NCBI GenBank assembly: GCA_964623815.1
Contig: CAZUVR010000013.1
Location: forward strand, 20,537-84,536
Reading direction: 5' to 3'
DNA from: Chroococcopsis sp964623815
Lineage (GTDB): Bacteria; Cyanobacteriota; Cyanobacteriia; Cyanobacteriales; Microcystaceae
DNA length: 64,000 nt
The notes under the pieces are model-generated. The model saw only the letters and a list, made by a program, of their open reading frames with translations. It had not been told where the DNA came from and made no database searches. This document shows, piece after piece, positions 25,914 to 34,143 of the stretch (the stretch's first letter is position 1; each line of letters starts with the position of its first letter). The position numbers were made by a program, and so were the translations under genes.

Positions 25914-26331
25914 AAAATTTGCAGATTCACTCTCACGGTGTAGGGGTAAAGAAAAAGGTTTATTGGCACGGAGGCGTTTATCTTGACGTAAATTCGTTAA
26001 AGATGAACTTAATTCTAGTTGAAGTTCAAGTTGCTTAAATTCTAAAGCCATCTACTTTATCGTTAGAAATTAATGCCCTGACTCACTATCTTAACAAACT
26101 ATTATATCGGCAGTTTAGCCTTAGGCCTGCCTGACTACCTCTAGAGCAGGAAAGTATTACCCCGCCCATCGAAAAGGCTAACGGCTCACTCGTAATTATT
26201 GCCTATTCGTTTTCGATAACATAGGTTATTGTAGTAATAAGCCTTATTTCGCTCTCACACCTCTCCAGGGAACATATACAGCATTTTTAGCTAAGTTAGC
26301 AATTTTTGTAATATATTTTAACTTTGTGTGG
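25914..26331. other. 418-bp intergenic region with no supported gene
   Basis: A minus-strand frame of 61 codons (25866-26051) overlaps the DUF1361 end and lacks a ribosome site. I do not support it as a gene. The second half is AT-rich just before the lipoprotein start and likely holds its promoter. Confidence 0.45.
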
Positions 26332-27099
26332 ATGAAGGTGAATAAAATCAATCGAAACTATTTACAGATAACCCTAGCCGGCTCGGTTTTGACCTTATTA
26401 TTAACCGGTTGCCCCTCGGGACAACCGAGCCAAACCATAACTCAGGAAAGCCCGGCACCGACACCAACGCCGGCGGCTACTCCTGCGCCTAGCCCGACAC
26501 CGGCGGCCCCCACGAATACGGCTACCGCTACCGTACCCATAGCGGGACTCATTCCCTCCACAGATCCGGCCGCGAGGAAGCAGGCGATCGCCAAGCAAAG
26601 AACCGATCCCTTTACTGGTATCTCGATTCAGCCCACAATTACGGTCATTCCAGAAATCGTCACTGCGGTACCAGTACCGACAACGATAACAACTCCATCA
26701 GGGGGAGCTAACTCATCGCGGGGAAGGGGAGGCTCAACAGCCGGGGGAGCTAAAAAAACGGCGTTACGCCCGCCTATAGTGCGACCAGTGCAGCCGCCGC
26801 CACCACCACCACCGAACCCGGCTGAAGCGAAGGGAGTTCTAGTTTCTGGAATCATTCAGCTCGGTAATATCCCCCTCGCAGTAGTACAGGCTCCAGGGGA
26901 AAGAACCGAAAGGAGAGTGACCACCGGGGCGAGATTGTCGAACGGGCAGGTATTGGTAAAAGCGATCGATACCAATCCAGACAATCCCAGCGTTACCCTA
27001 GAACAATACGGGATTAGCGTAGTCAGAAGATTGGGAGAAGGTATTGAAAAACCGAACCCCTCTCAACCCCCTAACCCCCAAGCCAAGATAATTTTTTAG
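26332..27099 (+). CDS. Proline-rich lipoprotein with PilP/GspC-like C-terminal domain
   Basis: Residues 1-25 form a lipoprotein signal with lipobox LLTGC. Residues about 30-175 are low-complexity, rich in Pro, Thr and Ala, and include a run of eight prolines. The C-terminal 75 residues (GVLVSGIIQLGNIPLAVV... GARLSNGQVLVKAID... VTLEQYGISVVRRLG) have the beta pattern of HR domains in PilP and GspC. That comparison is by pattern only. A tethered periplasmic protein is likely. ATG 26332 is preferred to GTG 26326. A 90-residue gene follows after 16 bases. Confidence 0.65.
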   Translation: MKVNKINRNYLQITLAGSVLTLLLTGCPSGQPSQTITQESPAPTPTPAATPAPSPTPAAPTNTATATVPIAGLIPSTDPAARKQAIAKQRTDPFTGISIQPTITVIPEIVTAVPVPTTITTPSGGANSSRGRGGSTAGGAKKTALRPPIVRPVQPPPPPPPNPAEAKGVLVSGIIQLGNIPLAVVQAPGERTERRVTTGARLSNGQVLVKAIDTNPDNPSVTLEQYGISVVRRLGEGIEKPNPSQPPNPQAKIIF

Positions 27100-27115
27100 T
27101 AAGGAGTTTTAAGTT

Positions 27116-27388
27116 TTGCACACAATCGCTCAAAATCAGTCACAAACGATCGTCTTTACCGATCTATCCCTGGCTATCTATCGAGAAATAGAGGCGCACT
27201 TACGACAGGTAAAAGGGGTCAACCCATCTCTACTGCCCCAGACAAAAGAGGAATTCGATTATACTAGTAGCCAGATCGGGGGATTAAAAATCGATTACAC
27301 CGAAGAATGGCAGGAAAGCGATCGCCCGATCGTGGCTTCGATCTTGAACTATTACAGAGAACGTTATTTTTCTACGCTAACTCTCTGA
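27116..27388 (+). CDS. Conserved-looking hypothetical protein, 90 aa
   Basis: A soluble acidic protein with a TTG start behind an aaggag at about 27101. It reads IYREIEAHLRQVKGV in the first half and PIVASILNYYRERYFS near the end, and may be helical. I do not recognise it. It follows the lipoprotein gene by 16 bases, so it is probably in the same operon. Its last 25 bases overlap the convergent NTF2-like gene. Confidence 0.6.
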   Translation: MHTIAQNQSQTIVFTDLSLAIYREIEAHLRQVKGVNPSLLPQTKEEFDYTSSQIGGLKIDYTEEWQESDRPIVASILNYYRERYFSTLTL

Positions 27389-28185
27389 GTCACCAGAATC
27401 ATACCGTCTCCCTGAATTAAAAGAGCGGATAGCCAGTGATTTTCGGGTTTGGCGGGGGCCTTAACCCGTTTAAACAGTCCCCCCGCTGGTAATAACTCGA
27501 GGTCGATCTCTTTGGGATTTACATAACGCTCAAAATCGACTTTTTCATCCATAGCGGTGCCAGCTAAAAGATTATCGCCGATCGGCTCCAACACGATAAC
27601 ATCAAAGTCGAACTGTTGACCGACTTTCACCCTGTCAGGAACGCGAACCTCGATCTTAGGGGGATTACTACCAGAAGAAAGGCGAACCTGTTCGCTCAAA
27701 ATATCCTGAGAGATTAACTTATTATTCAGGAAAGTTTGGCGAGAACGAACGGTAGCCACCATATCCACATCCCTACCGCTCTGATTGCGTGTCCCCTCTA
27801 CTTTAGTCAAGGTTTGAACTACCAATTTATTGCCAGAACGGTTCCAGGATTCGATCTCGGTAGTATATTTAATATTCTTATATCTTTCCCATAGATTAAG
27901 TAAAGCCTTTTTCGTTTCTTCCGAATTCAATCCGTCAGAATTAGTGAACTCGGGGCTATAGAAAGCCATTACCCCTTTAATATCGTGTCGATTGGCGGCG
28001 GTTTGAATTTCATTAATAACAGTTTTTAACTCTACTGGCGCGGTATCGGCTTTGTCTGCGCGAACCGAAGAAGCCGTTCCTAAAGCTAAGCCTAAACCCA
28101 ATATCAAAGATAAAGACAGTCGGCGGGATTTAGAAAAAAAGCGTTTGTAGAGTATTCTATGGTTAAACATCAGATTGTGAAACAA
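27364..28185 (-). CDS. Exported NTF2/SnoaL-like protein
   Basis: A 273-residue protein with a signal peptide (SRRLSLSLILGLGLALGTASSVRA, cleavage about residue 43). Residues about 50-165 match the NTF2-like fold (EIQTAANRHDIKGVMAFYSPEF, WERYKNIKYTTEIESW). The C-terminal part (about 175-273) is beta-rich and may be an Ig-like domain. It probably sits in the periplasm. No catalytic residues are clear. It is divergent from murG. Confidence 0.7.
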   Translation of the reverse strand: MFHNLMFNHRILYKRFFSKSRRLSLSLILGLGLALGTASSVRADKADTAPVELKTVINEIQTAANRHDIKGVMAFYSPEFTNSDGLNSEETKKALLNLWERYKNIKYTTEIESWNRSGNKLVVQTLTKVEGTRNQSGRDVDMVATVRSRQTFLNNKLISQDILSEQVRLSSGSNPPKIEVRVPDRVKVGQQFDFDVIVLEPIGDNLLAGTAMDEKVDFERYVNPKEIDLELLPAGGLFKRVKAPAKPENHWLSALLIQGDGMILVTQRVSVEK

Positions 28186-28216
28186 ACAGTTATTATACTA
28201 GCCCATCTTAGCGCAG

Positions 28217-29293
28217 ATGAATCAACGCAGACCCCGTTTATTGATCGCCGCCAGCGGTACTGGTGGACATCTATTCCCAGCCCTAGCCGTAGCCGAACAA
28301 TTACCAGAATATAGTATCGAATGGCTGGGAGTACCGAACCGTTTAGAAACTACCTTAGTTCCGGAAGAATACCCTTTACATACCATCGCCATAGAAGGGT
28401 TTCAGGGCCGTCCGAGCCCGAAAACGATAAAAGTATTAGCCCGTCAGATAGGAGCCGTATTCACGGTGAAAAAACTCCTACAGGGAAAAGAAATCGATGT
28501 TCTCTTTACCACCGGGGGTTACATAGCCGGCCCGTCAATTCTGGCAGCCCGTTGGTTAAACATCCCCGTCATCCTGCACGAATCCAATTCCATCCCTGGT
28601 AAAGTTACCCGTTTCCTGAGCAAATTCTGTGACTTGGTGGCTTTAGGTTTTACGGAAGCGTCGGGCTACTTACCCGGCGTGGCGACGAAATGGGTCAGTA
28701 CACCAGTTCGGGAACAGTTCCGCCACCCTCAAGCTTTAAATTTACCCATCCCCGAATCGGCTTTCGTCATCGCCGTCATGGGAGGTTCTCAAGGAGCGAT
28801 CGCGCTTAATGATTTAGTACGTGCTTGTGCTGGCGAATGGTTCGCTCAAGGGGCTTATGTAGTCCATTTAACCGGAGAAAAAGACCCTAATAGGGGTAGT
28901 CTCAACCATCCCCAATATATTGAATTACCCTTCTATGACAACATGGCGGGATTGATGCAGCGGGCGGACTTAGCTATAAGTCGCTCTGGTTCCGGCAGCC
29001 TCACAGAATTAGCAATTACTGGCACACCATCGATATTAATCCCCTATCCTTTCGCCGCAGAAGACCATCAATTTTATAACGCCCAAGTCTTTGCTAAAGC
29101 CGGTGCCGCCTATGTTTATCGACAGAGCGAGATTACACCAGAGCAATTGACGGCAGAGGTGAAAAAGTTAATATCTTCTCCGGAGACTTTAAAACAGATG
29201 GGAGAGAAAACAGAAACTCTAGCTGTTAGAGATAGCGCTTTACAACTCGCGGATCTAATCCGGGAACTGTATAGGAATAAGAATTCAATTTAA
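28217..29293 (+). CDS. murG: UDP-N-acetylglucosamine:lipid I transferase MurG
   Basis: MurG adds GlcNAc to lipid I on the inner membrane face to give lipid II. The 358-residue protein has the N-terminal glycine loop ASGTGGHLFPALAVAEQL, the TTGGYIAGP segment, ILHESNSIPG, and the C-terminal VMGGSQGAIALND and SRSGSGSLTELAITGTPSILIPYPFAAEDHQ nucleotide site. These are all diagnostic. It is a single gene here, not in an mra/mur cluster, as is usual in cyanobacteria. Confidence 0.95.
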   Translation: MNQRRPRLLIAASGTGGHLFPALAVAEQLPEYSIEWLGVPNRLETTLVPEEYPLHTIAIEGFQGRPSPKTIKVLARQIGAVFTVKKLLQGKEIDVLFTTGGYIAGPSILAARWLNIPVILHESNSIPGKVTRFLSKFCDLVALGFTEASGYLPGVATKWVSTPVREQFRHPQALNLPIPESAFVIAVMGGSQGAIALNDLVRACAGEWFAQGAYVVHLTGEKDPNRGSLNHPQYIELPFYDNMAGLMQRADLAISRSGSGSLTELAITGTPSILIPYPFAAEDHQFYNAQVFAKAGAAYVYRQSEITPEQLTAEVKKLISSPETLKQMGEKTETLAVRDSALQLADLIRELYRNKNSI

Positions 29294-30019
29294 TGAAGGA
29301 GGGTTTTTTCTCCGTCGGGAGAGATAGTGAGCATTTTAAAATATATACTGATGACAATATTTTAAAATAGTTAACTCTAATAAACCTGATTTCGGGATAA
29401 GACTTAATAGTGAGGAGGGGAATTGGTTTTCAGGAGGACCGGAGTTCGGGGTTTTTAATCCTGATTCCGCGCCTCCTAACCCCTCTTGAAAAAGATTCTT
29501 TAACCCGCAGAAATATTAATTAACTTTTAATCCCCAATTCCGAACTCCGGTCCTCCAATGCCCAAGATGAGCGAACAATTGCTTAACCCGAACTGACGTT
29601 AAAATAAATCGGGGTGTAATGGATGAAAGCCTTATGGGTGTTGAATGTGACGAATATTATTGATGGTGTGAATGCAATCACAAACACTTTAGACTATGCA
29701 AATAATCCCTCTATGCGATCGCATAATTTTTGTGTGGTAGGTAGTTGAGCGGAGAGGAAAAGTTAGGCTTTTTATCCATCACATCCATCACGCCGCTCTA
29801 GTCGTCGCTCTGTCTGCGGGCGCTAGTGTTGAAATCCTTTTAGGTGAGTCGTCTATTTTTCCTCACGCTCGTAATTCCTCAGTTACACGTAGAAGTAGCT
29901 CAGTGTTGATCGGGGCTAATAGGGTGAGCTTATTATCCTCGGTTTAAATTCTCGTCCGCAAACCGAAAAATTGAAGCATTAATAGATTATTGTTGAAGAA
30001 AGATACTGGGAGGAAAGCG
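29294..30019. other. 726-bp intergenic region with a long inverted repeat and gene-like remnants
   Basis: The first half contains the 17-bp inverted repeat listed separately. The second half has short open stretches: ATG 29623 to TGA 29748 (41 residues, starting MKALWVLNVTN), and an open frame 29741-29946 without a start codon that reads AALVVALSAGASVEILLGES. Neither has a ribosome site. They look like remnants of lost genes, not working ones. Confidence 0.4.
29433..29556. repeat. 17-bp perfect inverted repeat
   Basis: The left arm ggaggaccggagttcgg (29433-29449) and the right arm (29540-29556) are exact reverse complements, 90 bases apart. It could be a transcription terminator for murG, though far downstream at about 140 bases, or the ends of a small non-autonomous element. 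Confidence 0.6.
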
Positions 30020-30439
30020 ATGGAAGTTCTCAGAACCTTGCGTTACAAGCGACATGAGTTTCGACATAACCCTAAAACCAACGAAGCTAACTTGCTGATA
30101 TTCGTGTACGATGTACCCTATTTTGATGCCTGCGGTATATTTCCCCCTTTTCATATAGCCAACCAGATATTCTCAAGCGGTGGCAGTGATGGTGGAATGA
30201 GTCCAGGGGCCACCTGGGAGCCATTTACGATCACTATAGAGGAGTACAATCATCTGGTGGTAGCGGTTAAAAATACGCCCATCGCAGAAATAAGTCCTTA
30301 CGCTCGCTTCGCCCATCTAGCTATGAAATTCGATGAAACTTTTGACCACCTCACGGACAGATTTGAATGGATGGGAGAGGTCTGCAAAAAGCACAGGGCA
30401 AGATTTCACGAAGAATTGAAAAGTAAGAACGAATGGTAG
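30020..30439 (+). CDS. Hypothetical protein, 139 aa
   Basis: The frame opens at TTG 29990, but ATG 30020 (MEVLRTLRYKRHEF) follows a clear gggaggaa site and is chosen. The protein is soluble, aromatic-rich, with a hydrophobic strand NLLIFVYDVPYFDACGI and a charged C-terminal helix region (RFEWMGEVCKKHRARFHEEL). I recognise no family. It stands between remnants and a DUF1330 gene 39 bases downstream, in a stretch that looks acquired. Confidence 0.55.
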   Translation: MEVLRTLRYKRHEFRHNPKTNEANLLIFVYDVPYFDACGIFPPFHIANQIFSSGGSDGGMSPGATWEPFTITIEEYNHLVVAVKNTPIAEISPYARFAHLAMKFDETFDHLTDRFEWMGEVCKKHRARFHEELKSKNEW

Positions 30440-30478
30440 ACTCATAGTTCCGATGATTTCTAATTGACGGAGGGGATG

Positions 30479-30784
30479 ATGCCCGCTTACATGATCGTCA
30501 TTGCAAAAATTACCGATAGAAATACCTTTATTTCTGGCTACGGTGTCGCCGCCGCTAAACTCGTCGAGCGGTTTGGAGGAAGATACGTTCTGCAAAAAGC
30601 GGGATTACAACTACTGGAAGGCAATTTCGGGGACGGTGGTAGCATGGTTATTTCCGAGTGGCCCAGCAAGGAGGCAGCACTCACCTTCTGGAATTCTCCC
30701 GAATACGCTGAAATTAAAAAGTTGCGAGATGGGCTTGCTGATTGCCAAATATTGCTGATCGAGGCGGATAGCATTAATGGCTGA
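30479..30784 (+). CDS. DUF1330 family protein
   Basis: A ferredoxin-like (dimeric alpha/beta barrel) protein of about 101 residues. Family motifs are MPAYMIVIAKITD at the start, GGRYVLQKAG, MVISEWPSKEAALTFWNSPEY, and LADCQILLIE at the end. A TTG at 30464 and tandem ATGs at 30476/30479 are candidate starts. ATG 30479 gives the family's usual MPAY start and the best spacing to the gagggg site. Function is unknown. Confidence 0.8.
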   Translation: MPAYMIVIAKITDRNTFISGYGVAAAKLVERFGGRYVLQKAGLQLLEGNFGDGGSMVISEWPSKEAALTFWNSPEYAEIKKLRDGLADCQILLIEADSING

Positions 30785-30794
30785 TTTCATCTAA

Positions 30795-30940
30795 TACTAA
30801 ATCCTGTTCTCAAAGGCTAAGAAATGAAGATTGGGAATCGGGAATCGGGAGTCGGGAATCGGGATAAATATTTCTACTCCCTACTCCCTACTCCCTACTC
30901 CCCGGATCGTAAAAGGGTACTATGAAAAACGGATTTAGTA
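30795..30940. repeat. MITE-like element with 10-bp terminal inverted repeats, containing heptamer repeats
   Basis: The ends are tactaaatcc (30795-30804) and its reverse complement ggatttagta (30931-30940). The left 22 bases (30795-30816) also occur near the window end from about 63923. Inside are four gggaRtc heptamers (30833-30860) and four tactccc heptamers (30875-30902), roughly complementary in base composition, so the element could fold into one long hairpin. It has no coding capacity. Confidence 0.55.
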
Positions 30941-31032
30941 TGATAAGGATTTCAGCTAATGTTACCTGAGAGGTAATATTATGATATTTGTTCGTCCCTA
31001 TTGAAGTAAAAGCTTCAGCTTATCTATAAGGA

Positions 31033-31254
31033 ATGTCCCAACCAGAAAAAGAAATAGACCCGCCGCTAAAACGGGGTGAGCCTGCCATTCCGCATTATTG
31101 GACTGTAGAGGAATTGGCGGCTGAGTTGGGAGTGACGGAGAGCAAGGTACAGTACGACATCAAGGGAAATCCTTCTCGGAATCAATTACCTCGTCTCAAA
31201 GCTTACTAAATAGGGAACGTTTTTCTTGTTGCTGATGCCGATGGTATCGAGTAG
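31033..31254 (+). pseudogene. HTH (excisionase/MerR-like) gene broken by stop codons
   Basis: ATG 31033 opens a 58-codon frame with an HTH segment (YWTVEELAAELGVTESKVQYDIKG) and then LPRLKAY before TAA 31207. The same frame continues past the stop as IGNVFLVADADGIE until TAG 31252. That continuation is protein-like, so the TAA probably replaced a lysine codon. The protein could still be made in short form with an intact HTH. A taagga is only 2-3 bases from the ATG, which is tight. Confidence 0.5.
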
Positions 31255-31349
31255 GTTATTAAACACCTTGAATTTAAAAGCGGATTTAGTGAACTCGGCA
31301 CTGCCACCATTTCTTTCTGTTTCGTGTGTACGAAGATTTTAGGTTTATG

Positions 31350-32228
31350 CTATACCAAGACTACTTTAGGCTTTAATTCATAAATTTCCCCATTCTGCCC
31401 TACCAGTCCGATCCCCAAAAATTGCTCTGTTTCTGAATAAACTCCTAAAAAATCACCAGATAAATTAGGCGATTTAACGGGTAACTTCTGACCTTGAAAC
31501 CATTTATTCACTTCGTCATCGGATAATACAAAAGAATCTAAATGATTTAAAACCTGCCCGGGAGGAATGAGAGTTAAATCTTTCTGCTCTAAAAGACGAG
31601 CGAAACTCACACTAGAACTTAATTCCATCCCACAGCTCAAGGTGCGGGTTAAGCTGGCCAGAGTAGCGCCCGTGCCCACCATTTTACCCAAGTCCCGGGC
31701 GATCGAGCGAATATAAGTACCGCCGCCGCAACGGATAGACACCTCTAATAAGGGAAACTCTCCCGGCTGCCAACTCAGCACCTCTATCCCTTGAATCTGC
31801 ACCATCCGGCTAGGCACCTCGATAGTCTCCCCCTGACGGGCTAACTTATACAATCTCTGCCCGTTTACCTGAATGGCGCTATACATCGGCGGCACCTGCT
31901 CGATCGTGCCAGTAAAATTGGGTAAATAAAGCTCTATCTCTTCTAAGCCCAAATTCGGGCAAGCCTGGGAATCCATAATCTCCCCTTCGATGTCGTCCGT
32001 AGTAGTGATGACACCGAACTTAATCAGGGCGCGATAGGCTTTATCTTCTGGTAGATAGGGCAGTAATCGAGTCGCCGGGCCGACGGCTATAGGTAAAACA
32101 CCGGTAGCCATAGGATCGAGGGTGCCACCGTGCCCGACACGTTTGGTTTTAAGGATGCGCCTCACCTTCGCCACGCAATCGTGAGAAGTCCAGCCAGAGG
32201 GTTTATTTAAATTAAGAAATCCGAGCAT
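31350..32228 (-). CDS. truB: tRNA pseudouridine(55) synthase TruB
   Basis: TruB makes pseudouridine 55 in the T loop of tRNAs. The catalytic Asp is in GGTLDPMATGVLPIAVG near residue 39. Other motifs are KRVGHGG just before it, YRALIKFGVITTTDDIEG, and GGTYIRSIARDLG. The length of 292 residues is usual. It overlaps the end of tsaD by 17 bases and probably shares its transcript. Confidence 0.94.
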   Translation of the reverse strand: MLGFLNLNKPSGWTSHDCVAKVRRILKTKRVGHGGTLDPMATGVLPIAVGPATRLLPYLPEDKAYRALIKFGVITTTDDIEGEIMDSQACPNLGLEEIELYLPNFTGTIEQVPPMYSAIQVNGQRLYKLARQGETIEVPSRMVQIQGIEVLSWQPGEFPLLEVSIRCGGGTYIRSIARDLGKMVGTGATLASLTRTLSCGMELSSSVSFARLLEQKDLTLIPPGQVLNHLDSFVLSDDEVNKWFQGQKLPVKSPNLSGDFLGVYSETEQFLGIGLVGQNGEIYELKPKVVLV

Positions 32229-33240
32229 AGAGAGACATTACTTCAGTAATAGGGAGACGGGAAGAGACGGAGAGAGATAGGGGGGAAATATGACCGCGAT
32301 CAAAGTGTTCGGCGGCGGCACAAGCGATCATCGCCGCGTTATCCGTACAGAGTTTTAGAGGCGGGAAATGAACCCGTAAGCGGTGAAGTTGCGCCGCCTC
32401 AGCCATATATTTTCTCAGGGCGCTATTGGCACCAACACCCCCGCCGATGGCGATCGTAGTTAGGTTATGATCGAGGGCACAGGCGATCGCTTTTTTCGTC
32501 AGAATTCGGGCTACGGTGTCCTGAAAACTAGCCGCGAGATCGGCCACAGGTAACTCTTCTTCTTCGCCCCGTAATTTTTCCACAAGCCGAGATACCGCTG
32601 TTTTCAAGCCGCTGAAACTGTAATCGTAACCCCCCACTTTGCCCGAAGGCAGGGAGAAACGCCCTGGATTGCCATCTTTAGAGATACAATCGATCGCCGG
32701 GCCTCCTGGATAGCCCAGGGACAATAGACGCGCCACCTTATCGAAAGCCTCTCCCGCCGCGTCGTCGAGGGTGTTACCCAACATCTGATAATCACCGCAA
32801 TCTCTCACCCCGATCAAACTGCTATGCCCCCCCGACACCAGCAAACACAAGAAGGGGGGTTTTAAATCCTTTTCCGCCAGATAAGAGGCGTAAATGTGCC
32901 CTTCGAGGTGATGCACCCCCAGAAAGGGCTTCTGGTGGAGGATAGCGAGAGTTTTCGCCGCTGTCATCCCCACCATGAGAGCGCCCACCAATCCTGGGGC
33001 GACGGTGGCGGCGATCGCGTCGATTTGCCCCCAATCCAATCCAGATTGAAATAGAGCTTTTTCAATACAGATATTAATTGTTTCTAAATGTTGGCGCGAG
33101 GCCATTTCCGGAACCACCCCACCGTAAACCGAATGTAAATCGATTTGCGAGGCGACGATACTGCTATTCACTTCACGATTGTTAACAATTGCTACAGCCG
33201 TTTCATCACAACTGGTTTCGATTGCTAAGATAGTTGCCAT
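32212..33240 (-). CDS. tsaD: tRNA N6-adenosine threonylcarbamoyltransferase TsaD
   Basis: TsaD transfers the threonylcarbamoyl group to A37 of ANN-decoding tRNAs. The start ILAIETSCDETAVAIV is diagnostic. The metal site is HHLEGHIYASYL near residue 111, and ATP contacts include LLVSGGHSSLI and GGGVGANSALR. It is 342 residues long. It is divergent from psaF, an arrangement I recall from Synechocystis. TruB follows, overlapping by 17 bases. Confidence 0.94.
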   Translation of the reverse strand: MATILAIETSCDETAVAIVNNREVNSSIVASQIDLHSVYGGVVPEMASRQHLETINICIEKALFQSGLDWGQIDAIAATVAPGLVGALMVGMTAAKTLAILHQKPFLGVHHLEGHIYASYLAEKDLKPPFLCLLVSGGHSSLIGVRDCGDYQMLGNTLDDAAGEAFDKVARLLSLGYPGGPAIDCISKDGNPGRFSLPSGKVGGYDYSFSGLKTAVSRLVEKLRGEEEELPVADLAASFQDTVARILTKKAIACALDHNLTTIAIGGGVGANSALRKYMAEAAQLHRLRVHFPPLKLCTDNAAMIACAAAEHFDRGHISPLSLSVSSRLPITEVMSLYARIS

Positions 33241-33387
33241 TGTCTGGTAATTTGCTAAGAAAGACTACTTTTTGTAATTTAAACTTTACTCCGATCGCTT
33301 GACAGAGTAATATTTTTTGGGTGTACGAATGAATTGTTCGTGTTTTGCAGAAAAAAAAATAACTTTCGTCACAATAGGACACAATTT

Positions 33388-33882
33388 ATGCGAAAATTGT
33401 TGGCTTTAATTCTGGTAGTTACCCTCTGGTGTAATTTTGCCCCCACTGCCTCGGCTGATCTGGCTAACCTGACTCCCTGTAGCGAGTCCCCCGCTTTCCA
33501 ACAAAAAGCGAAAACCTTCCGTAATACGACAGAAGACCCTCAATCGGGTGCCAACCGCGCTCAACGTTACGCCGAAGCTCTATGCGGGCCTGAAGGCTAT
33601 CCCCATCTTATTGTAGATGGTCGTTGGGATCACATGGGTGATTTCTTCATCCCCAGTATCCTCTTCCTCTATATCACTGGATGGATCGGCTGGGTAGGTC
33701 GCGCTTATCTGATCGATATTCAGAAAGGTAGCAACCCGGAAATGAAAGAGATCATTATCGATGTGCCTTTAGCCCTCAGCAAAATGCTCACCGGTTTTAT
33801 CTGGCCCCTGGCCGCGATTCAAGAATATCTCAGTGGTAAATTAACCGTTGAAGATTCTAAAATCCCCGTTTCACCCCGCTAA
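33388..33882 (+). CDS. psaF: Photosystem I reaction centre subunit III (PsaF)
   Basis: PsaF is a lumen-facing single-span subunit of photosystem I that helps dock plastocyanin or cytochrome c6. The ATG at 33388 (MRKLLALILVV) starts a signal peptide ending ASA. The mature protein begins DLANLTPCSESPAFQQK. The conserved GPEGYPHLIVDGRWDHMGDFFIPSILFLYI spans two of the listed motifs, and a membrane segment follows. The frame could extend upstream to 33334 but the start at 33388 fits the family. psaJ follows after 33 bases. Confidence 0.95.
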   Translation: MRKLLALILVVTLWCNFAPTASADLANLTPCSESPAFQQKAKTFRNTTEDPQSGANRAQRYAEALCGPEGYPHLIVDGRWDHMGDFFIPSILFLYITGWIGWVGRAYLIDIQKGSNPEMKEIIIDVPLALSKMLTGFIWPLAAIQEYLSGKLTVEDSKIPVSPR

Positions 33883-33915
33883 CTTTCTTTCGTATACCCC
33901 AATAGGAGAACTTCA

Positions 33916-34053
33916 ATGGACGGATTAGTCAAATTTCTTTCCACAGCACCCGTTTTAATCATGGCCTTATTAACCTTTACCGCAGGCATTTTGATTGAAA
34001 TCAATCGTTTTTATCCCGATTTATTATTCCATCCTTTAGCAACCGGCGGCTAA
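33916..34053 (+). CDS. psaJ: Photosystem I reaction centre subunit IX (PsaJ)
   Basis: A 45-residue single-helix subunit reading MDGLVKFLSTAPVLIMALL and then ILIEINRFYPDLLFHP, the typical PsaJ sequence. An aggag lies 7 bases before the ATG. It forms the psaFJ operon with psaF and is followed by a strong hairpin. Confidence 0.95.
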   Translation: MDGLVKFLSTAPVLIMALLTFTAGILIEINRFYPDLLFHPLATGG

Positions 34054-34075
34054 AATTGGTCTGAATTCTAACAGG

Positions 34076-34107
34076 AGAGGGGATATAGTTAACTCTATAT
34101 CCCCTCT
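34076..34107 (+). terminator. Strong stem-loop after psaFJ
   Basis: A perfect 13-bp stem (agaggggatatag at 34076-34088, complement at 34095-34107) closes a 6-base loop, 22 bases after the psaJ stop. There is no long T-run, so it may act as a 3' RNA-stabilising structure as well as a terminator. Confidence 0.75.
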
Positions 34108-34143
34108 GTGTTCTCTGTGTCTCTGTGGTTTTTAAATCTCGAA

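Noticed and set aside
25866..26051. 61-codon minus-strand frame after DUF1361
   Set aside because: It overlaps the DUF1361 end, has no ribosome site and no recognisable motif.
29885..29960. A tRNA-like stretch (gtagctcagt, later ggtttaaattc)
   Set aside because: The D-arm-like and T-loop-like words are present, but the T stem does not pair and no acceptor stem can be formed.
30833..30902. Possible CRISPR-like array of short repeats
   Set aside because: The units are 7 bp and contiguous, without spacers, so this is a simple heptamer repeat, not a CRISPR array.
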